Of a stretch of DNA of 61,364 bases, positions 29,675 through 42,126 are shown piece by piece (positions within the stretch are counted from its first letter, which is position 1; every line of letters starts with the position of its first letter). Both the position numbers and the translations under genes were made by a program. The stretch comes from Streptomyces mutomycini (lineage in GTDB: Bacteria > Actinomycetota > Actinomycetes > Streptomycetales > Streptomycetaceae), in contig NZ_MAPV01000054.1 in the NCBI RefSeq assembly GCF_001700505.1, positions 1-61,364 on the forward strand, read 5' to 3'. The notes below the pieces were generated by a model that had not been told where the DNA came from, did not search any database, and worked only from the letters and a program-made list of their open reading frames with translations.

Positions 29675-31570
29675 TCAGACCGCCCTCATCAGCAGGGTCG
29701 CGGCGATGAGTACCGCCGCACCGCCGAACATCGAGACCGCGTAGGAGCGGGCGTAGCCGTTCTGCAGCTTGCGCAGCCGGCCGGAGAGCCCGCCCATCGA
29801 GGCGGCCGTGCCGTTGACGACGCCGTCGACCAGGGTGTGGTCGACGTAGACCAGGGAGCGGGTGAGGTGTTCGCCGCCGCGCACCAGGACCACGTGGTTG
29901 AAGTCGTCCTGGAGGAGGTCCCGGCGGGCCGCCCTGGTGAGCAGGGAGCCGCGCGGGGCGACGACGGGGACGGGCTTGCGCCCGTACATGACCCAGGCGA
30001 CGGCGACACCGATGACGAGCACCACCATGGTGGCGGCGGTGACGGTGGTCGCGCTGACCGGGGCGTGTCCGTGGTCGTGTCCGGTGACGGGCTCCAGCCA
30101 GTGCACGAACCGGTCGCCGATGGAGAAGAAGCCTCCGGCGAAGACCGACCCGAAGGCCAGCACGATCATCGGGATCGTCATGGACTTCGGTGACTCGTGC
30201 GGGTGCGGCTCGTGGCCCTCGGCGTCCGGCTGCCAGCGCTTCTCGCCGAAGAAGGTCAGCAGCATCACGCGCGTCATGTAGAACGCGGTGATCGCGGCGC
30301 CCAGCAGCGTGACGGAGCCGAGGATCCATCCCTCGGTACCGCCCTTGGCGAAGGCCGCCTCGATGATCATGTCCTTGGAGAAGAAGCCGGACAGACCGGG
30401 GAAGCCGATGATCGCCAGGTAGCCGAGACCGAAGGTGAGGAAGGTGACCGGCATGAACTTCCGCAGGCCGCCGTACTTCCGCATGTCGACCTCGTCGTTC
30501 ATGCCGTGCATGACCGAGCCGGCCCCGAGGAAGAGCCCGGCCTTGAAGAAGCCGTGCGTCACCAGGTGCATGATCGCGAAGACGTAGCCGATGGGGCCGA
30601 GGCCCGCGGCGAGGATCATGTAGCCGATCTGCGACATCGTCGACCCGGCAAGGGCCTTCTTGATGTCGTCCTTCGCGCAACCGACGATCGCACCGAAGAG
30701 CAGCGTGACGGCACCGACGACCACGACGGCCAGCTGTGCGTCGGGCGCCCCGTTGAAGATGGCGCCGGAGCGGACGATGAGGTAGACGCCCGCGGTCACC
30801 ATGGTGGCGGCGTGGATGAGGGCCGAGACCGGGGTCGGGCCCTCCATCGCGTCACCGAGCCAGGACTGCAGCGGCACCTGGGCCGACTTGCCGCAGGCGG
30901 CGAGGAGCAGCATCAGGCCGATCGCGGTGAGCTTGCCCTCGCTCGTGTCCCCGGTCGCTTCCAGCACCGGCCCGAAGGCGAACGTACCGAAGGTGGTGAA
31001 CATAAGCATGATCGCGATGGACAGGCCCATGTCGCCGACCCGGTTGACCAGGAAGGCCTTCTTGGCGGCGGTGGCCGCGCTGGGCTTGTGCTGCCAGAAG
31101 CCGATGAGCAGGTACGACGCCAGACCGACGCCCTCCCACCCGACGTACAGCAGCAGGTAGTTGTCGGCGATGACCAGGATGAGCATCGCCGCGAGGAACA
31201 GGTTCAGATAGCCGAAGAAGCGGCGCCGCCGCTCGTCGTGCTCCATGTAGCCGATGGAGTAGATGTGGATCAGCGTGCCCACACCCGTGATCAGCAGTAC
31301 GAACGTCATCGACAACTGGTCCAGCTGGAAGGCCACGTCGGCCTGGAACCCCTCGACGGGGATCCAGCTGTACAGGTGCTGGTGCAGGGCGCGGTCCTCG
31401 GCGCCCCTGCCGAGCATGTCGGTGAACAGCACGGCACCGATGACGAACGACGCGGCGGCGAGCACCGTGCCGATCCAGTGTCCGGCCCGGTCGAGCCGGC
31501 GGCCGCCGCAGAGCAGGACCGCCGCTCCGAGCAGGGGCGCCGCGACCAGCAGCGCAATCAGGTTTTCCAC
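29675..31570 (-). CDS. nuoL: NADH-quinone oxidoreductase subunit L
   Basis: A 631-aa distal antiporter-like subunit with the C-terminal lateral helix region. [18 protein letters not shown] (TM5 Glu), [20 protein letters not shown] and [19 protein letters not shown] are conserved. The His-rich [10 protein letters not shown] loop and GHDHGHAPV segment lie before the last helices. Located 12 bp after nuoK and 4 bp before nuoM. Confidence 0.96.
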   Translation of the reverse strand: MENLIALLVAAPLLGAAVLLCGGRRLDRAGHWIGTVLAAASFVIGAVLFTDMLGRGAEDRALHQHLYSWIPVEGFQADVAFQLDQLSMTFVLLITGVGTLIHIYSIGYMEHDERRRRFFGYLNLFLAAMLILVIADNYLLLYVGWEGVGLASYLLIGFWQHKPSAATAAKKAFLVNRVGDMGLSIAIMLMFTTFGTFAFGPVLEATGDTSEGKLTAIGLMLLLAACGKSAQVPLQSWLGDAMEGPTPVSALIHAATMVTAGVYLIVRSGAIFNGAPDAQLAVVVVGAVTLLFGAIVGCAKDDIKKALAGSTMSQIGYMILAAGLGPIGYVFAIMHLVTHGFFKAGLFLGAGSVMHGMNDEVDMRKYGGLRKFMPVTFLTFGLGYLAIIGFPGLSGFFSKDMIIEAAFAKGGTEGWILGSVTLLGAAITAFYMTRVMLLTFFGEKRWQPDAEGHEPHPHESPKSMTIPMIVLAFGSVFAGGFFSIGDRFVHWLEPVTGHDHGHAPVSATTVTAATMVVLVIGVAVAWVMYGRKPVPVVAPRGSLLTRAARRDLLQDDFNHVVLVRGGEHLTRSLVYVDHTLVDGVVNGTAASMGGLSGRLRKLQNGYARSYAVSMFGGAAVLIAATLLMRAV

Positions 31571-31582
31571 GATTCCGACCCC

Positions 31583-31882
31583 TTACAGCTTCATCAGGCT
31601 GGCGTCGTCGACCGAGGCCGAGTGGCGGGAGCGGAAGAGCGACACGATGATCGCGAGCCCGATGACGACCTCCGCGGCGGCGACGACCATCGTGAAGAAG
31701 GCGATGATCTGTCCGTCGAGGTTGCCGTGCATCCGGGAGAACGCGACGAGCGTGAGGTTGCAGGCGTTGAGCATCAGCTCGACGCACATGAACACCACGA
31801 TCGCGTTCCGCCTGATCAGTACGCCGGAGGCGCCGATCGTGAACAAAAGGGCCGCGAGGTAGAGGTAGTTGACCGGGTTCAC
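31583..31882 (-). CDS. nuoK: NADH-quinone oxidoreductase subunit K
   Basis: A 99-aa three-helix membrane subunit. The two conserved proton-path glutamates are in [14 protein letters not shown] and [11 protein letters not shown]. Its ATG overlaps the nuoJ stop by four bases (ATGA). Confidence 0.96.
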   Translation of the reverse strand: MNPVNYLYLAALLFTIGASGVLIRRNAIVVFMCVELMLNACNLTLVAFSRMHGNLDGQIIAFFTMVVAAAEVVIGLAIIVSLFRSRHSASVDDASLMKL

Positions 31883-32733
31883 TTGGCGACCTCCTCCTCT
31901 TCTTCCGCAGGGTCACGTTCCGGTCCGCGGTCGCGGCCGAGCCGCTCACCGGACCGCTGTTCGAGCGCCTTGAGGTCGGCGAGCGACTCGCTGGACACGT
32001 CGCGGATCTGGCCGCGCTGCCGCAGTGTCTGCATGACGGTGAGCTCGGACGGGGTGCCGTCCGGGAGCAGTCCCGCGATGTCCACGGCGTTGTGCCGGGC
32101 GTAGACGCCGGGGGCCGGCAGGGGCGGCAGGTGACTGCTGCGCACCCGCTCCTGGGAGAGCTCCCGCTGTGTCTTGGCGCGTTCGGTGCGCTCGCGGTGC
32201 GTGAGCAGCATCGCGCCGACGGTCGCCGTGATCAGCAGGGCGCCGGTGATCTCGAACGCGAAGACGTACTTGGTGAAGATGAGGTTGGCGAGCCCCTCGA
32301 CGTTTCCGCCGTGCCGGGCGTTCGCCGTCCCCAGACCGTTGAACGTCCGCAGGGACGCCTGTCCGATTCCGGCGATCAGAAGGATGCCGAAGCCGAGTCC
32401 GCAGGCGGCGGCCAGCCAGCGCTGGCCCTTGAGCGTCTCCTTCAGCGAGTCCGCCGCCGTGACACCGACGAGCATGACCACGAAGAGGAACAGCATCATG
32501 ATCGCGCCGGTGTAGACGACGATCTGGACGATGCCCAGGAAGTAGGCGCCGTTGGCGAGGTAGAAGACCGCCAGCACCATCATGGTGCCGGCGAGTGACA
32601 GCGCGCTGTGCACCGCCTTCTTCATCAGGACGGTGGAGAGCGCGCCGATGACGGCGACGGTGCCGAGGATCCAGAACTGGACGGCCTCGCCGGTCGAGGT
32701 GGTGGTGACCGCTGCGGCCAGGGTGGCGCTCAC
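31879..32733 (-). CDS. nuoJ: NADH-quinone oxidoreductase subunit J
   Basis: A 284-aa subunit with five helices in the first ~185 residues, including [20 protein letters not shown], the TM3 region with the pi-bulge. The remaining ~100 residues form a charged cytoplasmic tail ending in an acidic run ([11 protein letters not shown]), a longer extension than in proteobacteria. GTG 32733 overlaps the nuoI stop. Confidence 0.95.
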   Translation of the reverse strand: MSATLAAAVTTTSTGEAVQFWILGTVAVIGALSTVLMKKAVHSALSLAGTMMVLAVFYLANGAYFLGIVQIVVYTGAIMMLFLFVVMLVGVTAADSLKETLKGQRWLAAACGLGFGILLIAGIGQASLRTFNGLGTANARHGGNVEGLANLIFTKYVFAFEITGALLITATVGAMLLTHRERTERAKTQRELSQERVRSSHLPPLPAPGVYARHNAVDIAGLLPDGTPSELTVMQTLRQRGQIRDVSSESLADLKALEQRSGERLGRDRGPERDPAEEEEEVAK

Positions 32734-33326
32734 GCGTCCACCCCCTGGTCCGACTCTCCCTTGGAGACGGCGGTCTGGCGCTCCGTACCGGGAGCGGCCT
32801 CGGTCACCAGACCGCGGTAGTAGTCCTGTTCGTCCATGCCGGGGAAGATCGCGTGCGGGCTGTCGACCATGCCTTCCTCAAGTCCCGCGAGCAGCTCGTC
32901 CTTGGTGTAGATGAGGCTCTCGCGGGTGGTGTTGGCGAGCTCGAAGTCATTGGTCATCGTCAGTGCCCGGGTGGGGCACGCCTCGATGCAGAGCCCGCAC
33001 AGGATGCAGCGCGCGTAGTTGATCTGGTAGACGCGGCCGTAGCGCTCTCCCGGGGAGTAGCGCTCCTCGTCCGTGTTGTCCGCGCCCTCCACGTAGATCG
33101 CGTCCGCCGGACACGCCCAGGCGCAGAGCTCGCAGCCGACGCACTTCTCCAGACCGTCCGGGTGACGGTTGAGCTGGTGCCGGCCGTGGAAGCGCGGCGC
33201 CGTCACCTTCGGCGTCTCCGGGTACTGCTCGGTCAGCCGCTTCTTGAACATGGCCTTGAAGGTCACGCCGAAGCCGGCCACAGGGTTCTGGAACTTCTCT
33301 CCTGAGGGTTCCGATGACTCAGACAC
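32730..33326 (-). CDS. nuoI: NADH-quinone oxidoreductase subunit I
   Basis: A 198-aa ferredoxin-like subunit with two 4Fe-4S clusters (N6a/N6b): [16 protein letters not shown] and [19 protein letters not shown] 33326 is chosen because GGGAGG lies six bases upstream; an upstream in-frame start at 33377 would read through nuoH. The start overlaps the nuoH stop by 8 bp. Confidence 0.95.
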   Translation of the reverse strand: MSESSEPSGEKFQNPVAGFGVTFKAMFKKRLTEQYPETPKVTAPRFHGRHQLNRHPDGLEKCVGCELCAWACPADAIYVEGADNTDEERYSPGERYGRVYQINYARCILCGLCIEACPTRALTMTNDFELANTTRESLIYTKDELLAGLEEGMVDSPHAIFPGMDEQDYYRGLVTEAAPGTERQTAVSKGESDQGVDA

Positions 33327-34752
33327 CGTCGGCCTCCCTTCCGTCACTCGAACTTCCGGCACTCGGACTGCCGGCACTCACGGGATCGTCACTCCGAGTG
33401 TCCGGCCCGCCACTGACAACGAGCTCCCGCTCGCCTCGTGGCCTGCGGCGCGGCACCGGCGGCAGCGTCTGGCCGGGCAGCGGCGGTACCGGGTATCCGC
33501 CGGCCATCGGGTCGAACGCGGGCTCCGGTCCGGCCGCCTCCTCGGCGGCTCTGGTCCTCCGGTCGCGGAAGGTGTCGGCGACGAAGGAGATCAGCAGGAC
33601 CGCGATGACGGCTCCGGCGACGTACAGCAGGATCTTCGAGTAGTCGTAGCCCTCGTTGTTCAGCGCCCTGACGGTGGCGACCAGCATCAGCCAGACCACG
33701 GAGACCGGGATCAGGACCTTCCAGCCGAGCTTCATCAGCTGGTCGTAGCGGACGCGGGGCAGGGTGCCGCGCAGCCAGATGAAGAAGAAGAGGAGCAGCT
33801 GCACCTTGAGGACGAACCAGAGCATCGGCCACCAGCCGTGGTTCGCGCCCTCCCAGAAGGTGCTGATCGGGTACGGAGCCCGCCAGCCGCCCAGGAACAG
33901 GGTCACGGAGACCGCGGAGACGGTGACCATGTTGACGTACTCGGCGAGCATGAACATCGCGAACTTGATCGAGGAGTACTCGGTGTTGAAGCCGCCGACC
34001 AGGTCGCCCTCGGACTCCGGCATGTCGAACGGGGCCCGGTTCGTCTCGCCGACCATCGTGATGATGTAGATGATGAAGGAGACCGGCAGCAGGAGGATGA
34101 ACCAGCGGTCCTCCTGTGCCGCCACGATCTCCGACGTGGACATCGAGCCGGAGTAGAGGAACACCGAGGCGAAGGCGGCGCCCATCGCGATCTCGTAGCT
34201 GATCATCTGGGCGCAGGAGCGCAGCCCGCCGAGCAGCGGGTACGTCGATCCGGAGGACCAGCCGGCCAGCACGATGCCGTAGATGCCGACGGAGGCGACC
34301 GCGAGGATGTAGAGCATCGCGATCGGCAGGTCGGTCAGCTGCATCGTCGTACGGTGTCCGAAGATCGACACCTCGTTGCCGGCGGGACCGAACGGGATCA
34401 CGGCGATCGCCATGAACGCCGGGGCGGCGGCGACGATCGGGGCCAGGATGTAGACGACCTTGTCGGCCCGCTTGACGACGACGTCTTCCTTCAGCATCAG
34501 CTTCATGCCGTCGGCGAGCGACTGGAGCATGCCCCAGGGCCCGTGCCGGTTGGGGCCGATGCGCAGCTGCATCCAGGCGACGACCTTGCGCTCCCACACG
34601 ATGGAGAACAGCACGGTCAGCATCAGGAACGCGAAGCAGAAGACCGCCTTGACGACGACGAGCCACCAGGGGTCCGTGCCGAACATGGAGAGGTCCTCGG
34701 CTGCGAGGACGGCGCCCTGCGGTGCCGCGGCGAGTTGGGCGAGGCCGGTCAC
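33319..34752 (-). CDS. nuoH: NADH-quinone oxidoreductase subunit H
   Basis: A 477-aa membrane subunit that forms part of the quinone chamber. [40 protein letters not shown] and [19 protein letters not shown] are hallmark regions. After the last helix (about residue 410) there is a ~65-residue Pro/Ser-rich tail. GTG 34752 follows GGAGGTAGGAGA and overlaps the nuoG stop (GTGA). Confidence 0.95.
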   Translation of the reverse strand: MTGLAQLAAAPQGAVLAAEDLSMFGTDPWWLVVVKAVFCFAFLMLTVLFSIVWERKVVAWMQLRIGPNRHGPWGMLQSLADGMKLMLKEDVVVKRADKVVYILAPIVAAAPAFMAIAVIPFGPAGNEVSIFGHRTTMQLTDLPIAMLYILAVASVGIYGIVLAGWSSGSTYPLLGGLRSCAQMISYEIAMGAAFASVFLYSGSMSTSEIVAAQEDRWFILLLPVSFIIYIITMVGETNRAPFDMPESEGDLVGGFNTEYSSIKFAMFMLAEYVNMVTVSAVSVTLFLGGWRAPYPISTFWEGANHGWWPMLWFVLKVQLLLFFFIWLRGTLPRVRYDQLMKLGWKVLIPVSVVWLMLVATVRALNNEGYDYSKILLYVAGAVIAVLLISFVADTFRDRRTRAAEEAAGPEPAFDPMAGGYPVPPLPGQTLPPVPRRRPRGERELVVSGGPDTRSDDPVSAGSPSAGSSSDGREADGV

Positions 34753-37256
34753 TCTCCTACCTCCGTAGTCACGACGTGGGAGCCCGGGGCGGCCGGACCG
34801 ATCCGGACCAGTCCGCCGGGTTGGGCGCCGGTGTCGGCGGGGACGCCCCGGCCGACGGAGTTGAGCGGCACCCACACCACGCGGTCCGGCATCTCGGTCA
34901 CCGCCAGGGGGAGTTCGGTGGTGCCGGCGGGGCCGGTGACGGCCAGCAGATCGCCGTCCTTCACACCGGACTCGGCAGCGGTGGCCGGGGACAGCCGGGC
35001 GACGGCCGCGTGCCGGGTGCCGGCCAGCGCCTGGTCGCCCTCCTGGAGCCGGCCCCTGTCGAGCAGCATCCGGTGGCCCGCGAGGACCGCCTCGCCGTCG
35101 CCGGGCCGGGGGACCGGGACGGAGTTCGCCCGCGGGTCGTCGGCGTGGCCGCCCTCCCAGCCGCCGAGGCGGTCGAGCTCACGGCGGGCCGCCCGCAGAT
35201 CGGGCAGTCCGAGGTGTACGTCGAGCGCGTCGGCCAGCATGTGCAGCACCCGCGCGTCGGTCGGGCAGAGCGTCCTCGGCATCTGCTCGGGCTTCAGCGC
35301 GGCCTCGAACATCCGCGCCCTGCCCTCCCAGTTGAGGAAGGTGCCGGGCTTCTCCGCGACGGCCGCCACGGGAAGGACCACGTCGGCGCGCTCGGTGACC
35401 GCGCCGGGCCTCAGCTCCAGCGAGACCAGGAAGCCGACCTCGTCCAGCGCCTTCAGCGCCCCCGCCGGGTCGGGCAGGTCCTCGGGGTCGACTCCGGCGA
35501 CCAGCAGCGCGCCCAGCTCGCCGGTGGCCGCGGCCTCCACGATCTGGCCGGTGTCGCGGCCGAAGCCCGCGGGGAGTTCGGCGACGCCCCAGACGGACGC
35601 CACCTCCGCCCTGGCCCTGGGGTCCGTCGCGGGACGTCCGCCGGGCAGCAGCGACGGGAGCGCGCCCGCCTCCAGTGCGCCGCGTTCGCCGGCCCGGCGC
35701 GGGATCCACACCAGTGCGGCGCCGGTCGCCGCGGCGGTGCGCACGGCGGCGGTCAGCCCGCCGGGGACGGCGGCGAGCCGCTCGCCCACCACGATCACGG
35801 CGCCTTCACCGTGCAGCGCCTCGGCCGCGACGGCTCCGTCACCCTCCAGACCGACCCCGCCCGCGAGGGCGTCCAGCCATTCGGTCTCGGTGCCGGGCGC
35901 GGCGGGGAGCAGAGTGCCGCCCGCCTTCTCCAGGCCGCGGCTGGCGTGCGAGGCGAGCGCGAACGTCCGCTGCCCGTGCTTGCGGTGGGCCTTGCGGAGC
36001 CGCAGGAAGACGCCGGGCGCCTCCTCCTCGGACTCGAAGCCGGCCAGCAGGACCGCCGGTGCCTTTTCAAGAGCGGTGTAGGTGACCCCGCTGCCGTCGA
36101 GGTCCCGTCCGCGTCCGGCGACCCGCGAGGCCAGGAAGTCGGCCTCCTCACCGCTGTGGACGCGGGCCCGGAAGTCGATGTCGTTGGTGTCGAGGGCGAC
36201 CCGCGCGAACTTGCTGTACGCGTAGGCGTCCTCGACGGTCAGCCGGCCGCCGATGAGGACCCCGGTCCTGCCGCGCGCCGCCGAGAGACCGGCCGCCGCC
36301 GCCTCCAGCGCCTCGGGCCAGCTCGCCGGCTCCAGCACGCCGTCGGCGTTGCGGACGAGCGGCGTGGTGAGCCGGTCGCGCTGCTGGGCGTAGCGGAAGC
36401 CGAAGCGGCCCTTGTCGCAGAGCCACTCCTCGTTGACCTCGGGGTCGTTGGCGGCGAGCCGCCTCATGACCTTGCCGCGCCGGTGGTCGGTCCGGGTGGC
36501 GCAGCCGCCGGCGCAGTGCTCGCACACCGAGGGCGTCGACACCAGGTCGAAGGGCCGGGAGCGGAAGCGGTACGCCGCCGAGGTGAGCGCCCCGACCGGG
36601 CAGATCTGGATGGTGTTGCCGGAGAAGTACGACTCGAAGGGGTCGCCCTCGCCGGTACCGACCTGCTGGAGCGCGCCGCGCTCGATCAGCTCGATCATCG
36701 GGTCGCCCGCCACCTGGTTGGAGAACCGGGTGCAGCGTGCGCAGAGCACGCACCGCTCGCGGTCCAGCAGCACCTGGGTGGAGATGGGGACGGGCTTCTC
36801 GAAGGTGCGCTTCTTCCCGTCGAAGCGGGAGTCGGCGCCGCCGTGCGACATCGCCTGGTTCTGCAGGGGGCACTCGCCGCCCTTGTCGCAGACCGGGCAG
36901 TCCAGCGGGTGGTTGATGAGCAGGAGCTCCATCACCCCCTTCTGGGCCTTCTCCGCGACCGGCGAGGTGATCTGCGACTTCACGACCATGCCGTCGGTGC
37001 ACGTGATGGTGCAGGACGCCATCGGCTTGCGCTGGCCCTCGACCTCGACGATGCACTGCCGGCAGGCGCCGGCCGGGTCGAGGAGCGGGTGGTCGCAGAA
37101 GCGCGGGATCTCGATGCCGAGCAGTTCGGCGGCGCGGATGACCAGGGTGCCCTTGGGCACGCTGATCTCGATGCCGTCGATCGTGAGCGTGACGAGGTCC
37201 TCGGGCGGAACGGACGCCTCGCCGCCCCCGGAGGGCGCACTCGTGGTGACTGTCAT
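34749..37256 (-). CDS. nuoG: NADH-quinone oxidoreductase subunit G
   Basis: An 835-aa iron-sulfur subunit. N-terminal 2Fe-2S ligands are in [20 protein letters not shown], then [36 protein letters not shown] and CEHCAGGC for further clusters, followed by a molybdopterin-oxidoreductase-like region that is degenerate and presumably cofactor-free. ATG 37256 overlaps the nuoF stop (ATGA). Confidence 0.95.
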   Translation of the reverse strand: MTVTTSAPSGGGEASVPPEDLVTLTIDGIEISVPKGTLVIRAAELLGIEIPRFCDHPLLDPAGACRQCIVEVEGQRKPMASCTITCTDGMVVKSQITSPVAEKAQKGVMELLLINHPLDCPVCDKGGECPLQNQAMSHGGADSRFDGKKRTFEKPVPISTQVLLDRERCVLCARCTRFSNQVAGDPMIELIERGALQQVGTGEGDPFESYFSGNTIQICPVGALTSAAYRFRSRPFDLVSTPSVCEHCAGGCATRTDHRRGKVMRRLAANDPEVNEEWLCDKGRFGFRYAQQRDRLTTPLVRNADGVLEPASWPEALEAAAAGLSAARGRTGVLIGGRLTVEDAYAYSKFARVALDTNDIDFRARVHSGEEADFLASRVAGRGRDLDGSGVTYTALEKAPAVLLAGFESEEEAPGVFLRLRKAHRKHGQRTFALASHASRGLEKAGGTLLPAAPGTETEWLDALAGGVGLEGDGAVAAEALHGEGAVIVVGERLAAVPGGLTAAVRTAAATGAALVWIPRRAGERGALEAGALPSLLPGGRPATDPRARAEVASVWGVAELPAGFGRDTGQIVEAAATGELGALLVAGVDPEDLPDPAGALKALDEVGFLVSLELRPGAVTERADVVLPVAAVAEKPGTFLNWEGRARMFEAALKPEQMPRTLCPTDARVLHMLADALDVHLGLPDLRAARRELDRLGGWEGGHADDPRANSVPVPRPGDGEAVLAGHRMLLDRGRLQEGDQALAGTRHAAVARLSPATAAESGVKDGDLLAVTGPAGTTELPLAVTEMPDRVVWVPLNSVGRGVPADTGAQPGGLVRIGPAAPGSHVVTTEVGE

Positions 37257-38626
37257 GCGTTCACCCCCCGGTGAGCGTTCTTGTCGTCTTTGCCGTCGGC
37301 CCAGAGGGTCGACCGTGCGGGGTCGAAGGGGCAGCCCTTGCCGGTGATGTGCTGCTCGTACTCCTCGCGGAAGTACTTCAGCGAGGAGAAGATGGGCGAG
37401 GCGGCACCGTCGCCGAGTGCGCAGAAGGACTTGCCGTTGATGTTGTCGGCGATGTCGTTCAGCTTGTCGAGGTCGGTCATCTCGCCCTTGCCCGCCTCGA
37501 TGTCGCGGAGCAGCTGGACGAGCCAGTAGGTGCCTTCGCGGCAGGGAGTGCACTTGCCGCAGGACTCATGGGCGTAGAACTCGGTCCAGCGGGTGACGGC
37601 CCGCACCACGCAGGTGGTCTCGTCGAAGCACTGCAGCGCCTTGGTGCCGAGCATGGAACCGGCTGCGCCGACGCCCTCGTAGTCCAAGGGCACGTCGAGG
37701 TGTTCGTCGGTGAACATCGGGGTGGAGGAGCCGCCGGGTGTCCAGAACTTCAGACGGTGCCCGGCCCTGATACCGCCGCTCATGTCGAGCAGCTGGCGCA
37801 GGGTGATGCCGAGCGGGGCCTCGTACTGGCCGGGGCTGGTGACGTGTCCGCTGAGCGAGTACAGCGTGAAGCCCGGGGACTTCTCACTGCCCATCGACCT
37901 GAACCAGTCCTTGCCCTTGTTCAGGATCGCGGGAACCGAGGCGATGGACTCGACGTTGTTCACGACGGTGGGGCAGGCGTACAGACCGGCGACGGCGGGG
38001 AAGGGCGGACGCAGCCGGGGCTGGCCGCGACGTCCTTCGAGCGAGTCGAGCAGCGCGGTCTCCTCACCGCAGATGTAGGCGCCCGCGCCCGCGTGGATGG
38101 TGAGTTCCAGGTCGAGCCCCGAGCCCAGGACGTCCTTCCCCAGGTAGCCCGCCTCGTACGCCTCGCGTACGGCCTCGTGCAGCCGCCGCAGTACGGGGAC
38201 GACCTCGCCGCGCAGATAGATGAAGGCGTGGGAGGAGCGGATCGCGTAGCAGGCGATCACGATGCCCTCGATGAGGCTGTGCGGGTTCGCGAAGAGGAGC
38301 GGGATGTCCTTGCAGGTCCCCGGCTCCGACTCGTCGGCGTTGACGACGAGGTAATGCGGCTTGCCGTCGCCCTGCGGGATGAACTGCCACTTCATCCCGG
38401 TGGGGAAACCCGCGCCGCCGCGTCCGCGCAGACCGGAGTCCTTGACGTACGCGATGAGGTCGTCGGGCGGCATGGCCAGGGCCTTGCGCAGACCCTCGTA
38501 CCCGTCGTGGCGGTGGTAGGTCTCCAGCGTCCAGGACTCCGGCTCGTCCCAGAAGGCGGAGAGGACCGGGGACAGGAGCTTCTCCGGGCTGGTCCCGTTC
38601 TTGTCGATCTCGGCTGCCAAGGTCAT
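37253..38626 (-). CDS. nuoF: NADH-quinone oxidoreductase subunit F
   Basis: A 457-aa NADH- and FMN-binding subunit. [16 protein letters not shown] and [13 protein letters not shown] make the nucleotide sites, and [15 protein letters not shown] holds the N3 4Fe-4S cluster. ATG 38626 has GGAGG seven bases upstream and shares one base with the nuoE stop (TGATG). Confidence 0.96.
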   Translation of the reverse strand: MTLAAEIDKNGTSPEKLLSPVLSAFWDEPESWTLETYHRHDGYEGLRKALAMPPDDLIAYVKDSGLRGRGGAGFPTGMKWQFIPQGDGKPHYLVVNADESEPGTCKDIPLLFANPHSLIEGIVIACYAIRSSHAFIYLRGEVVPVLRRLHEAVREAYEAGYLGKDVLGSGLDLELTIHAGAGAYICGEETALLDSLEGRRGQPRLRPPFPAVAGLYACPTVVNNVESIASVPAILNKGKDWFRSMGSEKSPGFTLYSLSGHVTSPGQYEAPLGITLRQLLDMSGGIRAGHRLKFWTPGGSSTPMFTDEHLDVPLDYEGVGAAGSMLGTKALQCFDETTCVVRAVTRWTEFYAHESCGKCTPCREGTYWLVQLLRDIEAGKGEMTDLDKLNDIADNINGKSFCALGDGAASPIFSSLKYFREEYEQHITGKGCPFDPARSTLWADGKDDKNAHRGVNA

Positions 38627-39474
38627 CACTCCCCCTCCTCGGCTGCGGGCCCGGCCGGGTGCTCCGGGTCGGAGGCCGAGGTCTGCTGCGGTGCGTCGTG
38701 CGAGCTGAGGTGCTCGGCGCCCTTCTGCGGCTGGTCGCCCGGGGCCTCGCCCCGGGGTCCGACCACGCGCGTCTGCGAGCCGGTCCCGCCCTTGGCGAGC
38801 TTCAGCCCGACCAGGGAGGCGGCGCCCGCTCCGCCACTCGCCCCGACCGCGCCGGGGCGCTGGTCGGGGAAGCCGGCGAGGATGCGTGCCGTGTCCTTGT
38901 AGGTGCACAGCGGCGCGCCACGGGTGGGCTCGACGGTCCGGCCGGCGATCAGGTCGTCGACGAGCCGCGTCGCGCTCTCCGGAGTCTGGTTGTCGAAGAA
39001 CTCCCAGTTGACCATCACGACGGGGGCGAAGTCGCAGGCCGCGTTGCACTCGATGTGTTCGAGGGTGACCTTGCCGTCCTCGGTCGTCTCGTCGTTGCCG
39101 ACGCCCAGGTGGTCCTTGAGCCGGTCGAAGATGGCGTCGCCGCCCATGACCGCGCACAGGGTGTTGGTGCAGACCCCGACCTGGTAGTCACCGCCGGCCC
39201 GGCGCCGGTACATCGTGTAGAAGGTGGCGACCGCGGTGACCTCGGCGGTGGTCAGGCCGAGCAGTTCGGCGCAGAACGCCATGCCCGTACGGGAGACGTA
39301 CCCCTCCTCGGACTGCACCAGGTGCAGCAGCGGCAGCAGCGCGGAGCGGCTGCCGGGGTAGCGGGCGATCACCTCCTTCGCGTCAGCTTCGAGCTTGGCG
39401 CGCACCTCGGCCGGGTAGGCGGGGGCGGGGAGCTGCGGCATCCCCAGGCTGACTTCCTTGTTGGACGCGGTCAC
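38626..39474 (-). CDS. nuoE: NADH-quinone oxidoreductase subunit E
   Basis: A 282-aa thioredoxin-fold 2Fe-2S subunit; ligands are in [11 protein letters not shown] and [13 protein letters not shown]. The last ~90 residues (from about [11 protein letters not shown]) are a low-complexity Gly/Ala/Pro/Glu extension not needed for the fold. GTG 39474 overlaps the nuoD stop (GTGA). Confidence 0.95.
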   Translation of the reverse strand: MTASNKEVSLGMPQLPAPAYPAEVRAKLEADAKEVIARYPGSRSALLPLLHLVQSEEGYVSRTGMAFCAELLGLTTAEVTAVATFYTMYRRRAGGDYQVGVCTNTLCAVMGGDAIFDRLKDHLGVGNDETTEDGKVTLEHIECNAACDFAPVVMVNWEFFDNQTPESATRLVDDLIAGRTVEPTRGAPLCTYKDTARILAGFPDQRPGAVGASGGAGAASLVGLKLAKGGTGSQTRVVGPRGEAPGDQPQKGAEHLSSHDAPQQTSASDPEHPAGPAAEEGE

Positions 39475-40847
39475 CGGTCGACGCCTCCCATCACAGGGTC
39501 GATGGACGCGACGGCGACGATGACGTCGGCGACCTGGCCGCCCTCGCACATCGCCGCCATGGCCTGGAGATTGGTGAAGGACGGGTCACGGAAGTGGACC
39601 CGGAAGGGGCGCGTGCCGCCGTCCGAGACGACGTGCACGCCGAGTTCGCCCTTGGGGGACTCTATGGCGGTGTACGCCTGCCCGGCCGGGACCCGGAAGC
39701 CCTCGGTCACCAGCTTGAAGTGGTGGATCAGGGCCTCCATGGAGGTGCCCATGATCTTCTTGATGTGGTCGAGCGAGTTGCCGAGGCCGTCGGGTCCCAG
39801 CGCGAGCTGCGCGGGCCAGGCGATCTTCTTGTCGGCGACCATGACCGGTCCCGGCTCGAGCCGCTCCAGGCACTGCTCGACGATCCTCAGCGACTGGCGC
39901 ATCTCCTCCAGCCGGATGAGGAAGCGGCCGTAGGCGTCGCAGGTGTCCGCGGTGGGCACGTCGAAGTCGTACGTCTCGTAGCCGCAGTACGGATCGGTCT
40001 TGCGCAGGTCGTGCGGGAGCCCGGCGGACCTGAGGACCGGGCCGGTGGCGCCGAGCGCCACGCAGCCGGTCAGGTCGAGGTATCCGACGTCCTGCATACG
40101 GGCCTTGAAGATGGGGTTGCCGGTCGCGAGCTTGTCGTACTCCGGCAGGTTCTTCTTCATGGTCTTCACGAACTCGCGGAGCCGGTCGACCGCGCCCATG
40201 GGCAGGTCCTGGGCGAGGCCGCCGGGCCGGATGAACGCGTGGTTCATGCGGAGGCCGGTGATCAGCTCGAAGAGGTCGAGGACGAGTTCACGATCGCGGA
40301 AGCCGTAGATCATGATCGTCGTGGCGCCGAGCTCCATGCCGCCGGTGGCGATGCACACCAGGTGCGAGGAGATCCGGTTGAGCTCCATCAGGAGCACCCG
40401 CAGGACGGTGGCCCGGTCGGGGATCCGGTCCTCGATGCCGAGGAGCTTCTCGACCCCGAGGCAGTACGCCGCCTCGTTGAAGAACGGGGTGAGGTAGTCC
40501 ATGCGGGTGACGAAGGTCGTGCCCTGCGTCCAGTTCCGGAATTCGAGGTTCTTCTCGATGCCGGTGTGGAGGTAGCCGATGCCGCAGCGGGCCTCGGTGA
40601 CGGTCTCGCCGTCGATCTCCAGGATCAGCCGCAGCACGCCGTGCGTGGACGGGTGCTGAGGACCCATGTTGACGATGATGCGTTCGTCGTCCGACTTGGC
40701 GGCGGACTCGACGACCTCGTCCCAGTCGCCGCCGGTGACTGTATATACAGTCCCCTCGGTCGTGGCGCGGGCATCGGAAAGGGGCGTCCCGGAGGGACCC
40801 GATGTGGGGTGGTGGCCGGGAGACGGGTGGGAACGGGGAGTAGACAT
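39471..40847 (-). CDS. nuoD: NADH-quinone oxidoreductase subunit D
   Basis: A 458-aa subunit lining the quinone-binding cavity: [31 protein letters not shown] and the conserved C-terminal [20 protein letters not shown]. The first ~30 residues are a Ser/Pro/His-rich leader before the conserved [14 protein letters not shown] segment. ATG 40847 shares one base with the nuoC stop. A perfect 16-bp AT-rich palindrome encodes residues about 32-37. Confidence 0.95.
   Translation of the reverse strand: MSTPRSHPSPGHHPTSGPSGTPLSDARATTEGTVYTVTGGDWDEVVESAAKSDDERIIVNMGPQHPSTHGVLRLILEIDGETVTEARCGIGYLHTGIEKNLEFRNWTQGTTFVTRMDYLTPFFNEAAYCLGVEKLLGIEDRIPDRATVLRVLLMELNRISSHLVCIATGGMELGATTIMIYGFRDRELVLDLFELITGLRMNHAFIRPGGLAQDLPMGAVDRLREFVKTMKKNLPEYDKLATGNPIFKARMQDVGYLDLTGCVALGATGPVLRSAGLPHDLRKTDPYCGYETYDFDVPTADTCDAYGRFLIRLEEMRQSLRIVEQCLERLEPGPVMVADKKIAWPAQLALGPDGLGNSLDHIKKIMGTSMEALIHHFKLVTEGFRVPAGQAYTAIESPKGELGVHVVSDGGTRPFRVHFRDPSFTNLQAMAAMCEGGQVADVIVAVASIDPVMGGVDR
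40737..40752. repeat. perfect 16-bp palindrome in the nuoD coding sequence
   Basis: GACTGTATATACAGTC is fully self-complementary and unusually AT-rich here; it uses GTA, TAT and ACA codons that are otherwise rare in the window. Confidence 0.9.
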
Positions 40848-41557
40848 CAGCTGTACGACCTCCGCTGGTCCGGAGCCGGGATCTGGGCGCCCTTGTACTC
40901 GACGGCGATGCCGCCGAGCGGGTAGTCCTTGCGCTGCGGGAAGCCCTGCCAGTCGTCCGGCATCATGATCCGCGTCAGGGCGGGGTGCCCGTCGAAGATC
41001 AGCCCGAAGAAGTCGTAGGTCTCGCGCTCGTGCCAGTCGTTGGCCGGATAGACCTCGACGAGCGACGGGATGTGCGGGTCGCTGTCCGGGGCGGACACCT
41101 CCAGGCGGATCAGCCGCCCGTGGGTGAGCGAGCGCAGGTGGTAGACCGCGTGCAGCTCGCGCCCCTTGTCCCCCAGGTAGTGGACACCGCTGACGCCCGT
41201 ACACAGCTCGAAGCGCAGGGCCGGGTCGTCGCGCAGGGTGCGGGCGACCTGGAGCAGGTGCTCACGGGCGATGTAGAAGGTGATCTCGCCCCGGTCGACG
41301 ACCGTCCTCTCGATGGCGGCGGCGGGGAGCAGGTCCTGTTCTTCCAGGGCCCCTTCCAGCTCGTCGGCCACTTCGTCGAACCAGCCGCCGTAGGGCCGGG
41401 AGGATGCTCCCGGAAGGGTCACCGTGCGGACGAGCCCGCCGTAGCCGGAGGTGTCGCCGCCGTTGTCGGCGCCGAACATCCCCTTGCGTACGCCGATGAC
41501 CTCACCTGTGTCGTCGCGCGGGGCGGGCACCCCGTTGCCGTTCTGTTCCTCGCTCAC
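40847..41557 (-). CDS. nuoC: NADH-quinone oxidoreductase subunit C
   Basis: A 236-aa peripheral-arm subunit with the signature [20 protein letters not shown] and C-terminal [12 protein letters not shown]. The first ~45 residues are a Gly/Asn-rich leader. GTG 41557 overlaps the nuoB stop (GTGA), and the stop overlaps the nuoD ATG. Confidence 0.95.
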   Translation of the reverse strand: MSEEQNGNGVPAPRDDTGEVIGVRKGMFGADNGGDTSGYGGLVRTVTLPGASSRPYGGWFDEVADELEGALEEQDLLPAAAIERTVVDRGEITFYIAREHLLQVARTLRDDPALRFELCTGVSGVHYLGDKGRELHAVYHLRSLTHGRLIRLEVSAPDSDPHIPSLVEVYPANDWHERETYDFFGLIFDGHPALTRIMMPDDWQGFPQRKDYPLGGIAVEYKGAQIPAPDQRRSYS

Positions 41558-42108
41558 CGCAGCAGCCCCTTCATCTCGATCAGGGGGAGTGCCTTGAGAG
41601 CCGCCTCCTCCGCCTCGCGGGCGGCCTCCTCCGCGTTGACCCCGAGCTTGGAGCCCTGGATCTTCTGGTGGAGCTTGAGGATGGCGTCGATCAGCATCTC
41701 GGGACGCGGCGGGCATCCCGGCAGATAGATGTCGACCGGAACAATATGATCAACACCCTGAACAATTGCGTAGTTATTGAACATTCCGCCCGATGACGCG
41801 CAAACCCCCATGGAGATGACCCACTTGGGGCTCGGCATCTGGTCGTAGACCTGCCGCAGGACGGGCGCCATCTTCTGGCTCACCCGCCCCGCGACGATCA
41901 TCAGATCCGCCTGCCGCGGCGAACCGCGGAAGACCTCCATCCCGAACCGGGCCAGGTCGTACCGTCCTGCGCCGGTCGTCATCATCTCGATGGCGCAGCA
42001 GGCGAGGCCGAAGGTGGCCGGGAAGACGGAGGACTTCCGTACCCAGCCGGCGGCCTGCTCGACAGTGGTCAGCACGAAGCCGCTCGGCAGCTTCTCTTCG
42101 AGTCCCAT
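41554..42108 (-). CDS. nuoB: NADH-quinone oxidoreductase subunit B
   Basis: A 184-aa subunit with N2 4Fe-4S ligands in [20 protein letters not shown] and [10 protein letters not shown]. Codons for residues about 107-126 are rich in A/T third positions (see the patch at 41735-41790), in sharp contrast with the rest. ATG 42108 is 18 bp after the nuoA stop. Confidence 0.96.
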   Translation of the reverse strand: MGLEEKLPSGFVLTTVEQAAGWVRKSSVFPATFGLACCAIEMMTTGAGRYDLARFGMEVFRGSPRQADLMIVAGRVSQKMAPVLRQVYDQMPSPKWVISMGVCASSGGMFNNYAIVQGVDHIVPVDIYLPGCPPRPEMLIDAILKLHQKIQGSKLGVNAEEAAREAEEAALKALPLIEMKGLLR

Positions 42109-42126
42109 GGTGTGCCCCTCAGCCCC

